NCBI RefSeq assembly: GCF_000024085.1
Contig: NC_013166.1
Location: forward strand, 1,674,001-1,738,000
From: Kangiella koreensis DSM 16069
GTDB lineage: Bacteria > Pseudomonadota > Gammaproteobacteria > Enterobacterales > Kangiellaceae
Direction: 5' to 3'
DNA length: 64,000 nt
Below are positions 33,147 through 42,447 of the stretch, piece after piece; positions within the stretch are counted from its first letter, which is position 1, and the number at the start of each line of letters is the position of its first letter. A program made the position numbers and the translations under genes. The notes under the pieces were generated by a model. That model ran no database searches. It was not told the DNA's origin and saw nothing but the letters and a program-made list of their open reading frames with translations.

Positions 33147-34343
33147 ATGAACAAACCAGAAGTCGATCTAAAACAACTTCGCAAGGCGATAAGCAGTCTT
33201 GATTCAGAGCTACTTAGTATATTTGCACAGAGGCGCCAACTAAGCCTGCAAGTTGCAGCCTATAAATTCGACAACAGTGGACAAATACGGGATGAAGGAA
33301 GAGAAAAGAAACTGCTTACCCAACTGGTCGATAAAGGACTAGAGTTTGGAATCGCACCGAACACTACCCTAACCCTGTTTCACAGCATTATTGAAGACTC
33401 GGTACGCAGTCAGTATGACTTCTTTTTAGAACAAGAAAAGGGACAAGGATTACATACAGTAAAGGTTGCAGTTTTGGGAGAGCCTGAATCCTACAGCCAC
33501 ATTGCGTTAAAAAATCATTTCTCCACCAAAAAGCAAAGACTTGAAACTGTGCATTGCCACTCCTTCATGCAAATATTCAAGGAAGTGGACAATGGGTCTG
33601 TGGATCTGGGTATCGTGCCAATCGAAAACACCACCTCAGGAAACATTACCGAAATCTACGACCTGCTTACAGAGCATCACCTTAAAATAGTCGGTGAAGA
33701 AAAACTAAAAGTCCGTCATTGCCTCGTAGGCACTGAGCAAGCTTCTCTCGAAACATTGAAAGATGTCTATTCACATCCTCAAGCCATCGCTCAATGCAAA
33801 AAATTCTTCCTTGATCACCCACATATTCAAAGTCATTTTCGCAGCAGTTCCAGCTCGGCGATCAAACTGGTAGCCGAATACCAGAACCCAAGCATTGGCG
33901 CCATTGCCAGCGAACAAGCAGCCGAACAATCGGGACTGAAAGTTTTGTCATATGCCATCAATAACTACCAGGAAAACTATACACGGTTCTTACTAATTGC
34001 TAAGCAAGCTATAACTGTTCCATCGGTGATACCCGCCAAAACCACTTTAGCTTTGGAAACTGGACAACAACCCGGCGCCCTGCTCGATTGCCTGCAGATC
34101 CTGAAAAATCATCGGATCAATATGAGCAAACTGGAATCGAGGCCAATCCCAACCCAACCTTGGCATGAGCGGTTCTACATTGACCTGGAGGGTAATGCTT
34201 CAGATAGCAACGTATTAAATGCCTTAGACGAACTTGAGAAAGTAGCCCACAAACTTGAGTGTTTAGGTTGTTACGCAAAACATGACGTTGTCGCAACCAA
34301 ACTCGATACATCCATTATTGAACACTCGGAGCAAGACCAATGA
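33147..34343 (+). CDS. pheA: Bifunctional chorismate mutase / prephenate dehydratase (P-protein)
   Basis: A 398-aa enzyme making phenylpyruvate from chorismate. The AroQ chorismate mutase domain is at about 5-90 ('LRKAISSLDSELLSIFAQRR'). The prephenate dehydratase domain is at about 108-285, with the signature 'VPIENTTSGNITEIYDLL' and the 'NYTRFLLIAKQ' Thr-Arg-Phe motif. The ACT regulatory domain is at about 300-380, with 'GALLDCLQILKNHRINMSKLESRP', the Phe feedback site. It is preceded by the pheL attenuator and overlaps the DAHP synthase gene by four bases (ATGA). Confidence 0.96.
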   Translation: MNKPEVDLKQLRKAISSLDSELLSIFAQRRQLSLQVAAYKFDNSGQIRDEGREKKLLTQLVDKGLEFGIAPNTTLTLFHSIIEDSVRSQYDFFLEQEKGQGLHTVKVAVLGEPESYSHIALKNHFSTKKQRLETVHCHSFMQIFKEVDNGSVDLGIVPIENTTSGNITEIYDLLTEHHLKIVGEEKLKVRHCLVGTEQASLETLKDVYSHPQAIAQCKKFFLDHPHIQSHFRSSSSSAIKLVAEYQNPSIGAIASEQAAEQSGLKVLSYAINNYQENYTRFLLIAKQAITVPSVIPAKTTLALETGQQPGALLDCLQILKNHRINMSKLESRPIPTQPWHERFYIDLEGNASDSNVLNALDELEKVAHKLECLGCYAKHDVVATKLDTSIIEHSEQDQ

Positions 34344-35401
34344 ATTCTGCAAACCCCATTCAAATCAAATCCGCTAAAGTTGAGAACGCTAATATTGAAC
34401 GGCTAGATTTACTTACTCCACCACAGCAACTCAAACACCAACTGCCTCTTTCGGGACAGGCCAAAAGTACGGTCGTAAATAGTCGTTCAATTATTCAGAA
34501 TATTTTAAACGGCGAAGACAAAAGGCTAATGGTGATTAGTGGTCCTTGCTCTATTCATGACATTGACAGTGCAAAAGAATACGCAACACGTCTGTATCGA
34601 CTCCACCAGGAATTTAGCGATAAGCTTTTCATCATCATGCGAGTGTATTTCGAAAAACCTAGAACCAATGTCGGTTGGAAAGGGTTAATCAATGACCCTG
34701 AACTAGATGGTAGCAACAATATCAACTTAGGTCTGCGCAAGGCTCGCTCTTTATTGCTCTGGTTAGCGGAATTAGGGCTTCCTGTTGCCACAGAAGCACT
34801 CGATCCCATCACTCCGCAATACATTTCCGATCTCATCAGCTGGTCGGCCATTGGCGCGCGTACCACAGAGTCGCAAACCCATCGTGAAATGGCCTCAGGC
34901 TTATCCATGCCAGTAGGCTTTAAAAACAGTACTGACGGTTCGCTTGATTCAGCCGTCAATGCCATTCTGGCCGCATCTTCCCCACACAGTTTTATTGGCA
35001 TTGATAATAGTGGTCAAAGCGCCCTGCTTCATACCCGAGGAAATCCTGACTGCCATATCATTCTACGTGGTGGAGCTAAGCCAAACTATGATCAACAAAG
35101 TGTGGCTAAGTGTGTTGATAAATTACAGCAAAAAAAACTGAACACAGCAGTCATTATTGATTGCAGTCACGGCAACTCAAATAAAGATTTCAACAATCAA
35201 CCAAAGGTTATGCAGGATGTGGTTAAACAGATCACAACCGGTAATCATCATATTAAAGGCCTCATGCTGGAGAGTCATTTAAAACAAGGTAATCAATCGC
35301 TGGGCGCGAATTTAACCTACGGACAGTCGATTACGGATAGCTGCATTAGCTGGGATGTAACAGAGAAATTGTTAAAAGATACTTTTAATAGCTTGAGTTA
35401 A
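34340..35401 (+). CDS. 3-deoxy-7-phosphoheptulonate (DAHP) synthase, class I
   Basis: A 353-aa first enzyme of the shikimate pathway (phosphoenolpyruvate plus erythrose 4-phosphate). Class I, AroF/G/H type: 'LMVISGPCSIHD', 'IIMRVYFEKPRTNVGWKGL', 'GLPVATEALDPITPQYISDL', 'WSAIGARTTESQTHREMASG', 'MPVGFKNSTDG', 'HIILRGG' and 'VIIDCSHGNSNKD'. It is translationally coupled to pheA and thus under Phe attenuation; by context it is likely the Phe-responsive isozyme, but inhibitor specificity cannot be read safely. Its stop overlaps the stop of the convergent arfB gene. Confidence 0.95.
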   Translation: MNSANPIQIKSAKVENANIERLDLLTPPQQLKHQLPLSGQAKSTVVNSRSIIQNILNGEDKRLMVISGPCSIHDIDSAKEYATRLYRLHQEFSDKLFIIMRVYFEKPRTNVGWKGLINDPELDGSNNINLGLRKARSLLLWLAELGLPVATEALDPITPQYISDLISWSAIGARTTESQTHREMASGLSMPVGFKNSTDGSLDSAVNAILAASSPHSFIGIDNSGQSALLHTRGNPDCHIILRGGAKPNYDQQSVAKCVDKLQQKKLNTAVIIDCSHGNSNKDFNNQPKVMQDVVKQITTGNHHIKGLMLESHLKQGNQSLGANLTYGQSITDSCISWDVTEKLLKDTFNSLS

Positions 35402-35814
35402 ATTTGCGGTTTCTTGCGCATTGATTTCTTTTGTCCGTGTTGTGTTTTTTTATCAAGACGTCGTTTTTTTGCCGCTTTGGATGGCTTAGTTTTAATCCGC
35501 TTTTTCTTGGGCTTGGCAACTGACTGAATCAGAATACGCAAACGTGACAAAGCATCATCACGATTACGCTCCTGAGTACGATGTTTCTGCGCTTTAATGA
35601 CCACCACCCCGTCTTGGGTAATACGGTTGTCATTGAGCGCTAACAGTTCGGTTTTATAAAACTCAGGCAATGAGGAAGCGTTAATATCAAAGCGCAAATG
35701 AATCGCACTGGCGACTTTGTTGACGTTTTGACCACCCGCACCCTGCGCACGGATAGCCGTTAAATCAATTTCAGAATCCGCAAGAACAACATTGTTGGAA
35801 ATAACCAATGGCAT
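35398..35814 (-). CDS. arfB: Alternative ribosome-rescue factor ArfB (YaeJ)
   Basis: A 138-aa peptidyl-tRNA hydrolase that frees ribosomes stalled without a stop codon. The catalytic GGQ is in 'IRAQGAGGQNVNKVASAIHLRF' (Gly-Gly-Gln about 27-29). The long basic C-terminal tail (about 105-138, Lys/Arg rich, KKKRIKTKPSKAAKKRRL) enters the empty mRNA channel. It lies 3 bases after trhO, so they are co-transcribed, and converges on the DAHP synthase gene with a 4-base overlap. Confidence 0.95.
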   Translation of the reverse strand: MPLVISNNVVLADSEIDLTAIRAQGAGGQNVNKVASAIHLRFDINASSLPEFYKTELLALNDNRITQDGVVVIKAQKHRTQERNRDDALSRLRILIQSVAKPKKKRIKTKPSKAAKKRRLDKKTQHGQKKSMRKKPQI

Positions 35815-35817
35815 AAC

Positions 35818-36876
35818 TTAGCGCTTAGCCTTTTGTTTCTGCATTTCTCTGACACGCTTCTTTTGTTGGCGGCGTTTGGCAATGGCTGTCAGTACCTCTG
35901 AGCCAATGTGCTCTTCACCGCGCGCTTTGGCCAGTTGAACCTGGCGTTCGCGCTCTGCGTAACGCTGACGCTGCTCAGGCGTTTGCTGGTCATAGCAATG
36001 AGGGCAACTGACGCCTTTCTCATATTTTTCATGTTGCATTTCTTCTGCCGTAATCGGCATACGGCAGGCATGGCACTGATCATACTGGCCTTTCTTCAGA
36101 TCATGATCGACAGCAACACGATTATCGAATACAAAACACTCCCCTTCCCATAGGGTTTCATCTTTAGGTACTTCTTCTAAGTACTTAAGAATACCACCTT
36201 CCAAATGGAAGACACTTTCAAAGCCCTGCTCTTTTAAATAGGCAGTGGATTTTTCACAGCGAATACCGCCAGTACAGAACATGGCGACTTTTTTATGTTT
36301 ATTCGGGTCAAGGTTTTGCTTAACGTATTCAGGAAACTCACGAAAGGTTTCTGTATTAGGATTGAGAGCGCCTTTAAAAGTACCGATTTGAACTTCGTAA
36401 TCATTACGAGTATCCACCAGCACCACCTCAGGGTCAGAAATCAAAGCATTCCAATCTTCTGGCTTAACATAAGTGCCAACCACGCGTTTAGGATCAATTC
36501 CTTCAACACCCATGGTGACGATTTCTTTCTTTAGCTTAACCTTGGTGCGATAAAATGGCATCGCTTCGTCATAAGACTCTTTGTAGTCAATATCGGCCAA
36601 ACGCTCATCGTGTTTGAACCAGGCCAGGAGAGTATCAATTGCCTTGCGAGTTCCCGCCACAGTACCGTTAATGCCCTCTTTCGCTAACAGCAAGGTGCCT
36701 TTGATATCATTATCCAGCATCACATCCAGCAACGGTTGACGGATAGCTTCGAAATCCTCAAGGGTGACAAACTTATACATGGCGCAGACCACAATCGGGT
36801 GCGTCGTTGCGTTATAAATAGAAGATGATGTAGACACAGCAGATGATTCTGCTGATACAGATTTGGTTTGACTCAT
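35818..36876 (-). CDS. trhO: tRNA uridine(34) hydroxylase TrhO (YceA), rhodanese family
   Basis: A 352-aa enzyme that makes 5-hydroxyuridine at the tRNA wobble position. The acylphosphatase-like N-terminal domain ('[19 protein letters not shown]') precedes a rhodanese domain with the active loop '[20 protein letters not shown]' (Cys about 205). A zinc-finger-like cluster follows (CHACRMPI...CPHCYD). The C-terminus is basic. It heads a two-gene unit with arfB. Confidence 0.95.
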   Translation of the reverse strand: MSQTKSVSAESSAVSTSSSIYNATTHPIVVCAMYKFVTLEDFEAIRQPLLDVMLDNDIKGTLLLAKEGINGTVAGTRKAIDTLLAWFKHDERLADIDYKESYDEAMPFYRTKVKLKKEIVTMGVEGIDPKRVVGTYVKPEDWNALISDPEVVLVDTRNDYEVQIGTFKGALNPNTETFREFPEYVKQNLDPNKHKKVAMFCTGGIRCEKSTAYLKEQGFESVFHLEGGILKYLEEVPKDETLWEGECFVFDNRVAVDHDLKKGQYDQCHACRMPITAEEMQHEKYEKGVSCPHCYDQQTPEQRQRYAERERQVQLAKARGEEHIGSEVLTAIAKRRQQKKRVREMQKQKAKR

Positions 36877-37093
36877 TGTTACCTCTCGCTCGCTGGAACG
36901 TAAAACCAGTGCAAAATTCAGCCGCGATTGTAACGGTTATTGAGGTATTTGTGTAGGGTTTGTGGTTGTTTTTTAAACAAATCACATAACTGTATTTCTC
37001 GAAATAATGTGATAATTTTAAGATCAAAGCAACCAATACCCCTTTCCTCAGGGATACTTCGCGCCTTCAAGACTACATTTTCTGATTTGTCCT

Positions 37094-37645
37094 TTAGCAC
37101 TCTTCTGATGCACCATAACCACAATGAGAAGATAGCCAATATTCACTTCTCGAGAAGTCAGAAAAAGCAATTAACCCTTTAAGTTCTGAAAATAAAAAAC
37201 TTGATATGAAATTATCTTCATTACCAAAAACACTAACACGTAATACGTTTATGCTCTTACCTAAAACTGCTACTTCTAATTGTTCAACATTGTCATCACA
37301 AGAATGTATTCCATGCCTATCTGAAAGCTCCACTCTAAAAGTATAAATACCATATTGCCAAGAGATATCTTCACAATATGAAGCAGAGTTAAATTGTTCA
37401 AATAAATCATGAGGGATTGTAATCACAGAGTGGTACATAATTAAGCACACGCTAAACTGCTCATTTGTGCAAACATCTACATCAGTAACATCAGCAGTCC
37501 CGTACTCAACAAGTTGAACAGACTTTGAGTCAGAAACAGACAAACTAACCTTTGCCGAGCTTAACGAATAGTATTCATAATTTTTGGTTTTAGCATCTAC
37601 AGTACTTAACGATACTAACAATAAAGCTAATAATATGCTTTTCAC
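37094..37645 (-). CDS. Hypothetical secreted protein, 183 aa
   Basis: I do not recognise this family. It has a clear Sec signal peptide (MKSILLALLLVSLSTVDA) and a mature part with about seven Cys, suggesting disulfides in the periplasm. The predicted content is mostly beta strands. It lies between TrhO and the DUF45 hydrolase and is AT-richer than its neighbours. There is a 34-base gap to the next minus-strand gene upstream. Its coding nature rests on the signal peptide and on being the only long frame here. Confidence 0.7.
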   Translation of the reverse strand: MKSILLALLLVSLSTVDAKTKNYEYYSLSSAKVSLSVSDSKSVQLVEYGTADVTDVDVCTNEQFSVCLIMYHSVITIPHDLFEQFNSASYCEDISWQYGIYTFRVELSDRHGIHSCDDNVEQLEVAVLGKSINVLRVSVFGNEDNFISSFLFSELKGLIAFSDFSRSEYWLSSHCGYGASEEC

Positions 37646-37678
37646 ACTGTCTCCGAATTTGATATAGCACTCATGATT

Positions 37679-38359
37679 TCAACACCAGACCTTGTGCCCG
37701 TGCTCTTTAAGCCACTGTTCTGACTCTCGATAGTCGGGGCAGTTGGCTTCAACCAGTCGCCAGAAGTGATTGGAATGATTCATATATTGTAGATGGCAGA
37801 GTTCGTGGATGATTAAATAGTCTTGTACGGGGACTGGAGCCATCATTAAAAGCGGATTAAATTGCAACACGCCTTTTGCGGTGCAATGTCCCCACTTGGT
37901 TTTGGTTTTACGAAAACGGACAGCGTTAACTTTGCTCTCCACTTCCATCACTGAAGCGATTTGCCAGACTCTGGGTTCGAAGTCTTTTTTAGCTTGCTGT
38001 AGTAACCATTGTTGAAATTGCTTTTTTATATAGTCTTCTTCCAGTTGGCGCACCTGAATATAAAGATTTTCGCTATCGACATTGACCTGATTTTTACCAA
38101 GCGAGAGGCTTAGTCGATATTCTTTACCACAAAACAAAATAGGTTCGCCCTCTTCTAACTTTAAGCGCTCACTATTCTTTTGCTTCTGAAGTTTGAGTTT
38201 TTTAAGAATCCAGGGGCTTTTCAGTTCGACAAATTCATCGATCCAGTTTTGCGGCGCTTTTAGTGGCGCACGCACTTCGACGCCATCATCACGAACATAA
38301 ATGACCAAGGTTTTGCGCTTGCTGCGCGTGATGGTTAGCTTAAAGGGTTGGTGCTGCAT
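37679..38359 (-). CDS. YgjP/DUF45-family metal-dependent hydrolase
   Basis: A 226-aa protein of the YgjP-like (M48-related) metallopeptidase family. The zinc motif is 'LIIHELCHLQYMNHSNHFW' (HExxH plus downstream His). Other signatures are 'VRFRKTKTKWGHCTAKGVLQ' and 'FNPLLMMAPVPVQDYLI', with the final 'CPDYRESEQWLKEHG'. It is cytoplasmic. Members are often found near restriction or nucleotide genes, but here the neighbour is a GIY-YIG protein. The biological substrate is unknown. Confidence 0.88.
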   Translation of the reverse strand: MQHQPFKLTITRSKRKTLVIYVRDDGVEVRAPLKAPQNWIDEFVELKSPWILKKLKLQKQKNSERLKLEEGEPILFCGKEYRLSLSLGKNQVNVDSENLYIQVRQLEEDYIKKQFQQWLLQQAKKDFEPRVWQIASVMEVESKVNAVRFRKTKTKWGHCTAKGVLQFNPLLMMAPVPVQDYLIIHELCHLQYMNHSNHFWRLVEANCPDYRESEQWLKEHGHKVWC

Positions 38360-38383
38360 TGGTTATGGTTTATGACCTATGGC

Positions 38384-38677
38384 TTATAGTTTTAGTTTAC
38401 TTTTCGGGGGGATTTCGTTGATCACCAGCTTACCTGAAGCGAGTAATTTTTTTTGCTCTCTGGTCAATCGCTTGACTTTAATCTCTGCTTTTAGCGCTTC
38501 TGATTTACTCTCAAACTCAGTGTGAAAAATCATCGTCAATGGTTGTCGGCCACGCAAATACTTGGCGCATTTCGGCCCATTCGACTGATGTTCTTCAAAA
38601 CGACGATGCAGATCATTGGTGATACCCGTATACAAGGTATCGTCACCACAACGTAAGATATATAAATGCCAGTTCAT
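38384..38677 (-). CDS. GIY-YIG domain nuclease-like protein (YhbQ/UPF0213 type)
   Basis: A 97-aa single-domain GIY-YIG protein: 'HLYILRCGDDTLYTGITND' (the YIL and YTGI strands), 'HRRFEEHQSNGPKCAKYLRG' and 'SKSEALKAEIKVKRLTREQK' cover the catalytic Tyr, Arg and Glu. Small proteins of this type have DNA-cleaving activity in some bacteria, with unclear roles. It is upstream of, and in the same direction as, the DUF45 gene. Confidence 0.9.
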   Translation of the reverse strand: MNWHLYILRCGDDTLYTGITNDLHRRFEEHQSNGPKCAKYLRGRQPLTMIFHTEFESKSEALKAEIKVKRLTREQKKLLASGKLVINEIPPKSKLKL

Positions 38678-38730
38678 TAAATTGATTTACTCTTACTTTG
38701 CTCTTACTTGACTCACGACAAAATCTTTAC

Positions 38731-39240
38731 TTATTCTTTATAGAGGCGGCCAGCACGGATCAAGCGTGGTTTAAAATAAGGATTGTCCATGGTGGTTACG
38801 GAAACCGTTTTACCGCTCGATGGCGCATGTACAAACTGCTTATTGCCGATATAAATGCCCACATGGGACGGTTTGCCATTGATACGGTAAAACAATAAGT
38901 CGCCCGGTTGTAACTCTTCAATTCTTACTTCACGGGATGCGTACAACTGGTCACGTGATGTCCTTGGAACATAGTCGCCGACCTGAGTATGGGTAAAATA
39001 CACTAGGCCACTGCAATCAAAACCCTGCTTTGGTGTTGAGCCGCCATAACGGTAGCGTTTCCCCAACATGGATTGTGCCATTAAAGCGATATTTTCGCCT
39101 TTGTCAGAAGTTGCTTCATAACGGCTCTGAGTAGACTGCCGGCTAGAATCGCTAATCGTTCGTTCAGGCGTGCTAGAGCAGGCAGCAAGCCATAAGCTCG
39201 ATACCACGATAAGAATGAATAATGATAATTTTTTGTTCAT
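38731..39240 (-). CDS. NlpC/P60 family lipoprotein, peptidoglycan endopeptidase (Spr/MepS-like)
   Basis: A 169-aa lipoprotein: the lipobox LAAC is near residue 21. The NlpC/P60 domain (about 50-165) has the catalytic Cys in 'GFDCSGLVYFTHTQ', His in 'PSHVGIYIGNKQFVHAP' and the third residue further on. It likely cuts D-iGlu-mDap cross-links or stems during wall growth. The size and single domain match Spr/MepS. It is monocistronic. Confidence 0.93.
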   Translation of the reverse strand: MNKKLSLFILIVVSSLWLAACSSTPERTISDSSRQSTQSRYEATSDKGENIALMAQSMLGKRYRYGGSTPKQGFDCSGLVYFTHTQVGDYVPRTSRDQLYASREVRIEELQPGDLLFYRINGKPSHVGIYIGNKQFVHAPSSGKTVSVTTMDNPYFKPRLIRAGRLYKE

Positions 39241-39316
39241 TGTCCTACCCTAGCAGATGAAATCTGAACTTACCCTAAACCAGCGCACAGTCATTATGCC
39301 CCACAGTTAATTCTTA

Positions 39317-40312
39317 CTACACATTTAACAATTCTAAAGCAGGCTCTTGTAGCTCGGCAAATTGACTCCGAAGATCTAAAATCTGCTCCTCCCAATAACG
39401 AATCGAATCAAACCAGGGAAAAGCCTGTTGAAATGCAGGATCGCTCCAGCGCTTTGCCAGCCAGGCGCTGTGATAAAACATACGCAGAGTTCGTAAGGGT
39501 TCGATTAATTTTAGTTGCTTTACCGGAAACTTTTGAAACTCTTCATAACCCTCAATTATTTCTGCTATCTGCGACAGCTTTTGCGGACGCTCGCCGGACA
39601 ATAACATCCACAAGTCTTGCACCGCAGGCGCCATCCGCGAATCATCGAAATCCACAAAATGAGGGTTATCATCACGCCATAATATATTACCAATATGGCA
39701 ATCGCCATGAGTCCTAATATAATCAAGCTCGCCTACTGCCTGCCACTGCTTGCCCACTTCCTTCAAAATATCTTCAGCCAAGGTTCGATACGGCAAATGA
39801 TACTCACGAGGTACAGCATGTTCCATCAGATACTCAAAGCTCTGTTGACCAAAAGTCTCGACAGTTAAGCTTGGGCGGAATTGATAGGGTTTGATTTCAC
39901 CTAAGGCATGAATACGACCAATGAATCGACCCAATGTAAATAGGCTGTCCAGGTCGTCCAGCTCGGGGGCATGACCACCTTTGCGCGGATACAGCGCGTA
40001 ATAAAAACCGTCATACTCAAACAGAGTTTTACTGTGCAGCGACAGTGGTGCTACAACCGGCAACTCAGATTCTGCCAGCTCAGTGGTAAACTCATGTTCT
40101 TCTAGTATTTGCTCTTGCGTCCATCGCTCTGGACGATAAAACTTAGCAATAATCGGTTGCTGTTCTTCAATGCCAATTTGATAGACTCGATTTTCATAAC
40201 TGTTAAGAGTTAGTATTCGACCATCGCTATAAAACCCCAAGGCTTCAATCGCATCTAGGATGAAGTCTGGAGTCAGCTTATTAAAAGGATGTGCTTGCGA
40301 CTGCTCGCTCAT
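39317..40312 (-). CDS. srkA: Stress response serine/threonine kinase SrkA (YihE/RdoA)
   Basis: A 331-aa APH-fold kinase. It opens with 'LTPDFILDAIEALGFYSDGR' and 'ALNSYENRVYQIG'-like 'TLNSYENRVYQIGIEEQQPI', which position the phosphate-binding loop, then 'AKFYRPERWTQEQILEEHEF', the catalytic loop 'IRTHGDCHIGNILWRDDNP' and 'HFVDFDDSRMAP'. SrkA protects cells in stress, probably by countering MazEF-type death. It lies 6 bases after the DUF502 gene, so they may be one operon. Confidence 0.93.
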   Translation of the reverse strand: MSEQSQAHPFNKLTPDFILDAIEALGFYSDGRILTLNSYENRVYQIGIEEQQPIIAKFYRPERWTQEQILEEHEFTTELAESELPVVAPLSLHSKTLFEYDGFYYALYPRKGGHAPELDDLDSLFTLGRFIGRIHALGEIKPYQFRPSLTVETFGQQSFEYLMEHAVPREYHLPYRTLAEDILKEVGKQWQAVGELDYIRTHGDCHIGNILWRDDNPHFVDFDDSRMAPAVQDLWMLLSGERPQKLSQIAEIIEGYEEFQKFPVKQLKLIEPLRTLRMFYHSAWLAKRWSDPAFQQAFPWFDSIRYWEEQILDLRSQFAELQEPALELLNV

Positions 40313-40318
40313 GAAAAG

Positions 40319-41008
40319 TTAACCTTCATCGTCGTTCTTATCTTTCTTAGAGTCGCTCTTGGAGTCTTCCTTAGCATCTCCTTCATCTTCTTTAACTTCG
40401 GCTTTATCAGGAGTGACGACAGATTTATCCGTTCCCATTGATGCGGTCAGTACTTTTTTCATGGCATCGCTAGGCGACATATCCAGATCTTTACACTTCG
40501 ACTTCGGCATGAAAAATGTAAAGCCACCAATCTGATAGCTCATGGGTACATAGACTGCTACCAATTCATCACGCTCGCCTAAACTCACATCGCTGGCTGT
40601 AATAAACCCAATAACCTCAACACCCTCACTCACTTCGCATAAGACTGCCTGCTTCAAGTCTTCTTCTTTATCGGGTGACAGGAAACGCATAATGTCATTA
40701 AAAGCATTATAGATGGTGTTAACAAAAGGAATTCGTTCCATCAGCTTATTAAGGCCTGACAGAATCAACTGCCCCAAATAAAACCTAATCAGCAGTCCTA
40801 AACCAAAAATCAGCAGCAGACCTAAAATCAATCCTAACCCAGGCCAATAAGCATCTTCAGAAATGACCAGCAACAAAATCTCGCGCAGATAGGTTTCAAG
40901 CGTACTTAACAACCAACCAATCAAGGCAATGGTTAGCAAAATAGGCAGAATCGCAATCAGTCCCTGTAGGAAAATCCCACTAATATCTTTCATACCGCCA
41001 ATTTTCAT
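40319..41008 (-). CDS. DUF502 family membrane protein
   Basis: A 229-aa protein with two membrane segments (about 10-30 and 55-77) and the DUF502 signature 'GLNKLMERIPFVNTIYNAFND' with 'MRFL' following, then 'VLCEVSEGVEVIGFITASDV' and 'VYVPMSYQIGGFTFFMPKSK'. The C-terminal 30 residues are a low-complexity Asp/Lys/Ser tail. The function is unknown; family members are often fused to or near stress or envelope genes. Confidence 0.88.
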   Translation of the reverse strand: MKIGGMKDISGIFLQGLIAILPILLTIALIGWLLSTLETYLREILLLVISEDAYWPGLGLILGLLLIFGLGLLIRFYLGQLILSGLNKLMERIPFVNTIYNAFNDIMRFLSPDKEEDLKQAVLCEVSEGVEVIGFITASDVSLGERDELVAVYVPMSYQIGGFTFFMPKSKCKDLDMSPSDAMKKVLTASMGTDKSVVTPDKAEVKEDEGDAKEDSKSDSKKDKNDDEG

Positions 41009-41068
41009 TTATTCATTATTCCGTTCAAGAAAACATGCCGAAACAATAGCATACTTACTGTATAGCGA

Positions 41069-42268
41069 CTATGAATGCTTTGCGGTAGATTTGTATGCTG
41101 AGTGAGCCTCGTAATAGTCTAACAATTGATCAATTTCTTTAGTCTCATAGCGTAGCGCCTTATCAATTGCCTCACGAAAAGCTGGCTCAACAATATCATG
41201 GTATGAATAGGTCAACACAGGGTTAAAACCTCTCGCCAATTTATGCTCTCCTTGCGCACCAGGTTCGAAAACCTCAAGCTTTTGTTCAATGGCATAATCA
41301 ATTCCCTGGTAATAGCAGGTTTCAAAGTGCAAAAACTCTTCCTCAACTAACGAGCCCCAATAGCGACCGTATAGATGTGTTTTTGAGCGAATGAAGTAGG
41401 CTCCAGCCAACCGCTGATTGTCCTTCTTGGCGAATAGCAATAACACCTGATCTCCCATGCTTTTTGCCAGCAAAGGGAAAAACTCAGGCGTTAACTGTGA
41501 CCAGCTACCTTTTTCATCAAAGGTCTTCTTATACATATCGTAGAAAAGCTGCCAGTCTTCATCCGTTGCTTGCCTCCCCGTCAACCACTCAAAGCTCCAG
41601 CCACAGCTAGCAACCTGACGTCGTTCACGCAGAATATTCTTACGTTTTTTAGCTTTAAGATTCGAGAGAAAGTCATCAAATGAGGCGTAACTCTGGTTCA
41701 TCCAATGAAACTGAATATCACGACGAGGCAATAAAGAGCTGTTCGATAGCAGATCAACTCCATCTTGATCCAGGAAGTTAATGTGCCATGAACTGATGTA
41801 GTTCTGCTTTAGCCATTCAGACACAGTATTGATAATGGCAAGCTGCTGCTCTGGTTCAAGATTCTTGTGCAACAATCTAGGGCCAGTAATGGGCGACAAA
41901 GGCGATGCAGTCAAAGCTTTAGGATAATACTCCAGCCCATGCCGTTGATAGGCATTAGCCCACGCCCAATCAAAAACGAACTCACCAAAGGAGTGGCCTT
42001 TAATATAAAGTGGCATAAATGCCACAAGCTGGCCATTCTGATAGGCCACAAGATGCAGAGGCTTCCAGCCCCTCTCTGCTGTAACCGAGCCACTGTCCTC
42101 TAACGCCTGCAAAAAGCGGTAATCGATGAAAGGATTGGTTTCATGAGCTACAAAGCCTAGCCTCGACCATTCAGAGTCACTGATTGCAGTAATCGACTCT
42201 ACAAAGCTAATGGATAGGCCATCATCAGGACTGCTGATTTCAGTGTTATTAGAAGTGTGTTGACTCAA
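41069..42268 (-). CDS. GNAT/FemAB-like N-acyltransferase (COG3146/DUF482 type)
   Basis: A 399-aa predicted acyltransferase of the 'peptidogalycan biosynthesis' group. It carries 'FIDYRFLQALEDSGSV', 'HLVAYQNGQLVAFMPLYIKG', 'RHGLEYYPKALTASPLSPIT', 'DFLSNLKAKKRKNILRERRQ' and 'LFAKKDNQRLAGAYFIRSKT'. The C-terminus has 'FEPGAQGEHKLARGFNPVLT', the signature of the family. The protein has two GNAT-like halves as in FemAB proteins. Substrates are not established. Confidence 0.85.
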   Translation of the reverse strand: MSQHTSNNTEISSPDDGLSISFVESITAISDSEWSRLGFVAHETNPFIDYRFLQALEDSGSVTAERGWKPLHLVAYQNGQLVAFMPLYIKGHSFGEFVFDWAWANAYQRHGLEYYPKALTASPLSPITGPRLLHKNLEPEQQLAIINTVSEWLKQNYISSWHINFLDQDGVDLLSNSSLLPRRDIQFHWMNQSYASFDDFLSNLKAKKRKNILRERRQVASCGWSFEWLTGRQATDEDWQLFYDMYKKTFDEKGSWSQLTPEFFPLLAKSMGDQVLLLFAKKDNQRLAGAYFIRSKTHLYGRYWGSLVEEEFLHFETCYYQGIDYAIEQKLEVFEPGAQGEHKLARGFNPVLTYSYHDIVEPAFREAIDKALRYETKEIDQLLDYYEAHSAYKSTAKHS

Positions 42269-42317
42269 GGTAGTTTACTGCTAAGAGATTTCATTTAAGC
42301 TATCACGAAACCTTAAG

Positions 42318-42351
42318 CAAAAAAAAGCCCACTCAAAAGCATAAGTGGGCT
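42318..42351 (-). terminator. Terminator of the 26-aa membrane peptide gene
   Basis: On the minus strand AGCCCACT and AGTGGGCT form a perfect stem around a ten-base loop, then a run of seven or more T. It lies about 97 bases after the small gene's stop codon. Confidence 0.82.
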
Positions 42352-42447
42352 AAACTTGGGGGTAAGTTTTAAAACAAAACAATCTATAGGGGTGCTCGTT
42401 GGGGCAAATCATCAGAATTGATTATAAATTCTGACAAAATTCATAAT

